Part shown: positions 57,418 through 64,000 of the stretch, piece after piece
Layout of the letters: each line of letters opens with the position of its first letter
How positions within the stretch are numbered: position 1 is the first letter of the stretch
DNA from: Panicum virgatum
Lineage: Eukaryota; Streptophyta; Magnoliopsida; Poales; Poaceae
DNA: 64,000 bases
Assembly: GCF_016808335.1 (NCBI RefSeq)
Contig: NC_053142.1
Coordinates: 51,579,992 to 51,643,991, forward strand
Direction: 5' to 3'
Notes under the pieces: model-generated
Database searches by the model: none
The model's input: the letters and a program-made list of their open reading frames with translations, nothing else
What the model was told of the DNA's origin: nothing
Program-made: the position numbers and the translations under genes

Positions 57418-60027
57418 TGTGAGGAACCAGCCCAAATTGATCATGTTTAATCAAATCATCATCCATTGATCAACTAGATTAAAAAATACCAACCCCGATA
57501 GTCCTTGGAATGTATCATGAGCACCGCCCATGATTTAAACACACTCCACTAGCACAACATATCGACATCATCACACAAGCACAACCGTACACCGAGTTTA
57601 GATTACATAAAAGAGGTTCAAGTACAAGAACATCAAGTCTTAGAGTTTTGCAACAGAAAATTCTACATCGCTCTCATTCCATACATAGTACATAATAAGA
57701 AGGTTAACACTATATGGCGATAGTGTCCTTCTAATAGCCACCGGCCATCTACTCCTCACCGGCACCTCCGTCCGCGGGGTAGAAGTACCCAAAAACGGCC
57801 TCCGGCTGTGTCTCACCTGCAATAACTTTAATGAGAGCACCATGAGTACAAAAGGTACTCGCAGGTCTTATCCGATATGGGTATATACTAGCCCGACCTC
57901 AAGAAGAATGCATTTGGTTAGTAGTAAGGATATGTCATGGTAATTAATTTTGCATAAAAAAGCATCTACTTTGATCAAGTTATAATAAGCAAAAGACATA
58001 GCATCTATGATCTCTACAACATACATCAATACAATTGCATAAGTAAAGTGATCATGAATCATAAGCTCAATCTTCCATGAACTTCCTCGGTAACTCTACA
58101 TTAAAGTCAAAGTATAAGAGCATGCTCAATGACCGAGAGCGCGGCTATTGCAATAGATCAAAAACTCTGCAGGGGTGTACAACTTTTTCCACACGAGAAC
58201 AAGACCAACGACCATACCCATGGCCAAGGATAAGTGTTGATTCATGCCTTAACCTTTCACACAAACACAACCAACTATGAGCGAACGGTCGGGAATGACA
58301 AGTGCACCGGATCCGCCGATCACACTCCATCACAACTCGCACCGAATCCGATCAAGGCAAAGTGTGGCTCATGCTAGTTGGCTTACCGTCCCATTATAAA
58401 GTATGTGGTTTGTACGGAAAGGTGCTCAAGTATCAAAGCGATTACGCATCGGTCCTTAATCAACTCAAGCAAGTCTAACCATTTGAGCTCCATCCCAAAA
58501 TGGCCCTACCATACTTGCCCAAGTCCGAATCATCCTTCATAGTTGCTCAACTTTTATCCATTCTTGACTAATCATGTGAAATTAAACATACATCCTATAG
58601 CTCGCGAGTGGTGGTGCCCTTGCCACCTCTCGTCTTGTACCGAAGCTAAGCATGATTAAGTATATAATTCATGACACCTAACAAACATACTCAACTATGA
58701 GGGAATATCCTAAGCAAGGTTGGTAATGCATCAATTAGATTCTAAGCAAATAAGGATACATATAGTAACTCATGCACAAACAAGACACATATACTTCATT
58801 GATCCAAAATAAGGTGTAAGAGATGCATAGGTGCCTGCCTTGATTCACAACGGAAGTATCGTCTCCAACGATCTCCGGCTCAACCTCCTCTTACTCCGGC
58901 GTCACGGTCTCTACACGAGTGCAATGATGCTTGATAAATAACTATACCATGAATGATTGTAATGATATGCAAATGATATGAGAAAGTTTGTGTTAACATT
59001 GCAAAACCATGCTAAAAGAGGCTAGACATATAGTACACATGTGTATTAGGCATAGGTAAGTGCAATGCAATTAAACAACTAAAAGTGGAATGTGTTCTAT
59101 GGGTGCCCGGATACTCTGGATATGTGTCCGGATAGTCCAGACAGCTAAAACCCGGAAACTCCGGGTTACCCGGATACTCCAGGTATAGCCCCGGATACTC
59201 CAGGTTTTTCTACGTTTCTTTGTGTAGAAAAGGGAAAATGACCATTGCCGGTGATTCCGGCTACGGTTTGAGGTGGGGTTTGTTCTTAGAGGTTCTTGGG
59301 AGTGTGGGGAGTCTATCTTGGTATCTAAAACGTGCATGCATTAGGGTTTCAAAGATCTAGGTCATCCATGGTGAAAATGCTCTAGAGAGCTTCATGGCTT
59401 CCAAATGGCAATGGGAGTAGATCGGGGATGGGATAAGCTCACCGGCGATGAGTGGAACACCGACAAGGGCTTCAAGATGGTGTAGAGGGCTTGATGAAGC
59501 TCGAGGTCGTCCTTCTTGCTTGAAGCTTGAGGAAGAGGAGGAGGAAGAAGATGGAGGTGAAGCTTGGGGAAGCTCCTAGCTCCAAGGAAGAAGATGAAGT
59601 CGAGGCGGTGCAGCTCGTCGGCGTCGATCTCCGGCGTCCTCCGGCGATGCTCCGGCGAGGTGGAGGGGCTTCAATGGTGGAGGAGAGGGTGAAGCTCCTC
59701 CATGACTTGGAGTAGAGAGGGAGAGGGTGAGAGAGAGAGAGTTGTGGAGTGAATGGGAGTGAGAGAGAGAGAGTTGGGAGGGTGTCCTGGTGTAGGTGAG
59801 GCTCGGGCTGACGCGTGGGCCCAAGTGGGGTACGTGACGTCGAAGTTCTGCGAGTTTGACACGCACTCGTCCTGCCAAACCCGGAAACTCCGGGTTTAGG
59901 TTGCTAGCCCGAAAACTCCGGGTATAGACCCGGAGACTCTTGGTTTATCCGGATAATCTTTTCTTGAAAATATTTGATGATGTATATGATGTCATGATGA
60001 ATCTATAATTATTCTAGGGATTTTACA
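57418..60027. mobile_element. Solo LTR Y, 2.6 kb
   Basis: It begins TGTGAGGAACCAG and ends GGGATTTTACA, flanked by TTAAC (57413-57417) and TTAAT (60028-60032), a 5-bp duplication with one mismatch. The start (TGTGA-GAACC) and layout resemble LTR X, including CTCGCGAGTG-containing sequence and CCGG-rich clusters at 59095-59215 and 59873-59965. There are no internal protein domains. GA-rich repeats occur at 59713-59780. Confidence 0.75.
59095..59965. repeat. CCCGGAAACTCCGGG / CCCGGATACTCC repeats in LTR Y
   Basis: Partial palindromes such as CCCGGAAACTCCGGGTT occur at 59151-59167 and 59878-59895, with shorter variants at 59106-59215 and 59905-59960. Confidence 0.8.
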
Positions 60028-60032
60028 TTAAT

Positions 60033-61101
60033 TGTCAGCAAAATTTAGTAGGCTCACTGAGGACGAACTGTCAGGAGTATTGAAGGTACAGTGACAGCGT
60101 AAGTATCCACTGAAAAAAGTGGGCACATATTTATAAGAAAGTGATGGTCTTTAATCGTCCTGATCAAGGATAGGGTAAACCTTTACTTGTCAATGAGCAG
60201 TTTTTGTTTCATGTAGTTAGCTAGCCTTTTCTGCTTCAACTAATTTTACTGAAAATGAAGCAAAACTAAAACATATCTCCACATTTCCCTTCTTAGAAAG
60301 GTGACAAGAAGGGGCACATGATTGGTTCTGATCATAGAATCCTACTAGTCCCTAGGATGCTACAGGGACTGAGCTTGCTCTACATGCTTTTTCCATGTCT
60401 TTCCATGATACTTTTTATTCCGTGCTACTGCACCTATGTGTCTCGTGTTCAAATAGGGCGTGTTTAGGTCACACCAACTTGAGCTAGAACCTTAGCACTA
60501 GCTGTTGAGCGGAAAAGATTTAACCTACTACAGCTACAGCCAGATCCAATCGCAACATTAGCTGTCCTGAATAGTGAGCAGACTTTATGTCTTATGGTTG
60601 CCTTCACCAATTCATCTTCTTTTCTGCTTGTCTGAAATGCATGAAAACCTCAACTGCCTAAGTAATGAAAGCTAAGGCATATACTAGCTCGAGCTGTAAA
60701 ATATCTGCAGCGGCACATGCGAGTGCAAACCCATAGAAATTGGTACTTCCCTGTGAAACCTGAATTTTTCAAACGATGGTACAATCACATTATTCTGTTT
60801 CCTGCCGCCGAACACGAACTATGTACAGATACAAAAAAAAAACTAATTTAACTCAAACTACATGAAACAGCATAGCTACCAACAAGGGAAACAGAAATTC
60901 TTTCGGACGGCAGGCATCTATTTGCTCTATTTTGCCTACGGAAAATTCAGCCGGAATTCAGTTTGAATGATACAAACTCACAACAGCTCATTCGCTCCAA
61001 GTTCGAGCAACGCCTTTTGGTGTGCTCCAGCATGACAACAGTCAACACAACATTCCTAAAGTGTTTCTGATGTTCATATTCAGGCATGAAGCTCCATCCC
61101 T
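60033..61101. other. Intergenic region and 3' UTR of the B3 gene
   Basis: No coding region. A possible MITE fragment lies near 60467 (GGGCGTGTTTAGGTC). Confidence 0.45.
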
Positions 61102-63087
61102 CTAGATAATAATCTTCTTGGCCGAAGGACTCACGGCGAACCCACACTCTTCGCTGAGGTTGCCAGCCTTAATGCACTCGCATTGCGGCACTTGTATGTC
61201 CTCGGCCTTCACTGCACGGGCAACCTAGCACGGAGACAAGAGAGGCATGAGGTGGTAGACAACTGCTAGGTAAAAAAAAAAATAGAGAGTGCCTTTCTAT
61301 CTAATAAGAAAAGGTGCAAGATAGATATGGTCAGAAGTACAATACAGTGCATCTGAAAGAAGGGGAGAACAGATCGTTTACATACATATCTGCCGGACTT
61401 CTTGTTCTTGTAAATGACAAGGATGTCCTTAGCTTGAAGGCCATGCTTCTTAACAAATTCACCTGAGAATTGGACAAGCAATTTATTAACATCTGTACAG
61501 AATTAGTATATTTACTTTTAATCTCTGATCGACATACCAGTAGTTTCTAAAATATACATTCTGCTCTTATTATTAGGCCAGTACCTGAAAGAAATATATT
61601 GCGTCAGTATGATAGTATTCTTTTTTCTCGAACACGCAAGAGAGCTGCGTATCTTTGTATAAAGAGAGAAAGAGTAGTCTAATTACAAAGAGGCGCTCCA
61701 AACCTTGGACTAGAGCAAGGAGTGCACGATCAGCAAAATAAAATAAATTACATTTACTGGCCATGATAAAATACATTTACCGGCAACAGGCAGATATAAA
61801 AATTCTCTAAGCAAAATTCGTTTTTGGTGTCTGGAGGAATTACATGCAAGTATTCAGCCTAAATTATTGATCATCAGAAACTCTGAACAAGTTATTGTGT
61901 AGAGTACAATGAAGATACCTATACTTAAACTTCCATACAGCTGGGAGCTCAAAATCGTCCATTTCCAGTATCAAGCCATCCTTATCTTCCAAGACTGGAA
62001 GGTTAGGCTCTGCATCCTTCTACAAAATTTAGAAAACAGTGAAATTGCAAAGCAGCGTTGCGGTTTGTAGTTAACGTAACATTATAGATGTTGTTCGTGC
62101 TGGAAACGTAATTGATGTAGCACTGTATAAACTAGAGAGTAGGGCTCAATTAAGAGGATATACAAGTACTTACCTTTGGCAGCACAATTCTTCCAATGTT
62201 TCCAACATCACTGTTTGTCAAGTCCTTGCGCAAGATAATACGGTAGTCTTGACAATTGATCTTTTGTAATGGATTTGCAAAAGAGGGGCAAAAAATCAGA
62301 CTTAGTTCAGGGTCAAGGCACAGTACAAATGAATATTGTGCAAGTGGTTCAGCTATGGATTCAGGCATTTTAGTATAACCTTCTTCATTTTAGCTACCTA
62401 AAATCATTGTTTTTTGTTGCCCACTCCTTTTTTTTTATGCAACAGGAGGGGCTGGGCCCCTACTGATTATATATTAAATAAAAGGAAAACGAAATACAAA
62501 CAAGCTTAGCCTCTACAAGTGTTTCCCACTCCTTGACCGCTAGGTTTGAGTTGTTTACACAATAAAAAAACTAAAGATAGAATCAACTGTTCAAAATTTG
62601 TGAATTCATTTCCCCTAGTCTTAAAAAGAAGATTATATAAAAATGATCTTTATTCTTAAACAATGAATGAGCAAAATGATTTTCTTGGGTTAAATAATGC
62701 AACAGTAATAGTATCAACAAAGCATATATGCATCAGCATGGCAACATACTGTTGTACTCATCACATTAATAACATGTCCATTGCCCTGCTTTAGGTCTTC
62801 GATCTCTGCAACCGGGGCGGGATCCGGCTCCTCACTGTTCTCGCTCTCGATATCTCCACTTCCAAAGACCGTTGAAGTATCCTAGAGAATTGTGATACCA
62901 TAACTTCTCATATGAACTGGATTTTTTTACTAAACTCTGAAAGAGTCCAAATTTACCTCTAAATTGTTGGGTTCATCGAAGATTTGAGTGGAGGTATAGT
63001 TGGTTGATTTTGGGGACATCAGTTGAAAAGGGGAAGTAGGTACCACTGTTGCAGGCATTGTAAAGCTGCTAGCTGCAAAACCTGCAC
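61102..63087 (-). CDS. B3-domain transcription factor, 3' part (partial)
   Basis: Seven exons are visible: 62957-63087, 62750-62881, 62174-62260, 61919-62019, 61538-61584, 61386-61462 and 61102-61224. All have GT/AG borders and a continuous frame to TAG at 61102-61104. The first two give an acidic, low-complexity segment (for example EEPDPAPVAEIEDL). The next four form a B3 DNA-binding domain: YRIILRKDLTNSDVGNIGRI, LEMDDFELPAVWKFKYR, YWPNNKSRMYILETTG and GLQAKDILVIYKNKKSG. The NSDVG and WPNNKSRMY signatures put it in the ABI3/FUS3/LEC2-like group, which binds RY-type (CATGCA) sites. The C terminus (VARAVKAED ... PSAKKIII) is short. The 5' exons and start codon lie right of the window. A small retroelement-like fragment sits in the intron at 61615-61770. 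The exact orthologue is unproven. Confidence 0.9.
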
Positions 63088-64000
63088 CTGGGCACCACCA
63101 AATGCTAAGAAGTAATTAAACAATACATGAGTGGCCATTTCTCCTTTTCTTTCAAAACATATATAGCTGCATGAGGATGCATATATTTTCGTCAACTAAA
63201 TCAAGTTTAAAGAGTAGCATGCATTTGGATAAATGAAAAAAATCTTCAAATGAAGCTGTTTAAAAATTAATTCAGACTGCAGATTCACGCTCTTTATGTC
63301 AATCAGTTTCCACAAAAGAAATAATTTTCTAGGTGGGATTTTATCCTACCAACTGGCAAGCGGCCAATGGGTGAGGCTGCTAGCCTCTTGCCCATCTTGC
63401 AATAGTCTTCTTTTCCTCACTCCGGCCTCTCTATGACTATCTTCAACCCACTCACCACAACTCTAAAATTATGAAGAACTTTCAGCAACAAAAGAAGAAG
63501 ATTGTTTGTCAGGTAAAATCCTGAGGTAAGCAGGTTGTCTATAATGTCTGGAAGACGGGCTTGTATACTTTATGAAATCAAACTCGCTAATCAACTTTGC
63601 ACTCGGAGGATCAAGTGGATTGACATTGTATCCACCTCATATGGTCAACAAGGGTGCTTCCAGGATTATTATCTATTTATTATGAGATAATGACCCTAAG
63701 AGAAAAGACCAATATACCCCTACTCTCCACGTGGTCACCCTTGCTACTATAATAAGGATAATTAATAATGGCTTCAAATTCTTAGTATTACATGCGTTTC
63801 CCTACAACTTCGCATTAGTTAAACCAAACCCTCAAAATGGATTCCCTCCTCTCCACAGTAACATAGTGTGAAAATCCTATATGGGCTGCATCTATGGCTG
63901 GTTCCATGCACAAGAAGTCTAGCCTGCAGGGCAAGGTCCACCTGAGTAGGAAGCTTGAGTTAGTATAGTTAATAAGTCATTAGATAAAATTGTCTTGTTA
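63088..64000. other. Upstream intron sequence of the B3 gene
   Basis: AT-rich DNA without a convincing exon. It most likely belongs to the intron or upstream region of the B3 gene, whose 5' end lies outside the window. Confidence 0.4.

Noticed and set aside
61615..61770. Retroelement-like fragment in a B3 intron
   Set aside because: Resembles the 3' end of a grass LINE (CTCGAACACGCAAGAGAGCT), but without defined borders it is not called.

Overview
This window is plant nuclear DNA, almost certainly from a grass. GC-rich first exons fall to AT-rich later exons, typical plant introns are present, and intergenic space is full of short inverted-repeat elements (GTTTGGTTT-type ends), tRNA-derived SINEs with T-rich tails, Mutator-like elements with GC-rich cores, and long-LTR retrotransposon remnants. 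From memory, the rice counterparts of the thioredoxin x, dihydroorotate dehydrogenase and B3 genes lie close together near the end of chromosome 4, so I infer a collinear block, probably in a panicoid grass. The species is not proven.

Layout, left to right. (1) 445-642: last exon of a sacsin-like RING protein. 1775-3446: chloroplast DnaJ-ferredoxin protein of the DJC76 type, carrying an apparent one-base frameshift. (2) 3.9-5.0 kb: a plastid-DNA insertion (atpF intron end plus exon 2) and two abutting MITE-like elements. (3) 5920-10116 minus: STT3B, six exons, 720 aa. (4) 11878-13518 minus: intronless P-class PPR. (5) 14351-18343 minus: PARC6/CDP1, twelve exons, 799 aa. (6) 18.4-20.0 kb: a foldback sequence and a GC-rich MULE-like element. 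(7) 20859-22886 plus: thioredoxin x, with a Pack-MULE-like element in its only intron. (8) 23374-25160 minus: E-class PPR with a frameshift near its C terminus.

(9) 25.9-32.8 kb: a serpin gene broken by a LINE (itself split by a MITE-like element) and by a SINE, with a 3.6-kb RICESLEEPER-type hAT transposon just upstream. The hAT transposase frame is open except for one stop. (10) 33168-36762 plus: mitochondrial dihydroorotate dehydrogenase, eleven exons, 463 aa. (11) 36.8-47.3 kb: no confident gene, but a 145-bp tandem array and a 1.37-kb MULE with a perfect 9-bp target duplication. (12) 47303-48154 plus: a DUF4408/DUF761 membrane protein. (13) 49.5-60.0 kb: two solo LTRs (3.7 and 2.6 kb) rich in short CCGG-containing palindromic repeats, and a SINE whose T tail is split by a MULE. 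(14) 61102-63087 minus: 3' part of a B3-domain transcription factor gene that runs off the right end.

The genes do not form an operon or pathway. They are single-copy housekeeping and developmental genes, six of which are probably plastid- or mitochondrion-targeted (DJC76, both PPRs, PARC6, Trx x, DHODH). Exon structures of STT3B, PARC6, Trx x and DHODH were assembled by hand from GT/AG sites and all keep frame to the stop. Database identity was not checked.
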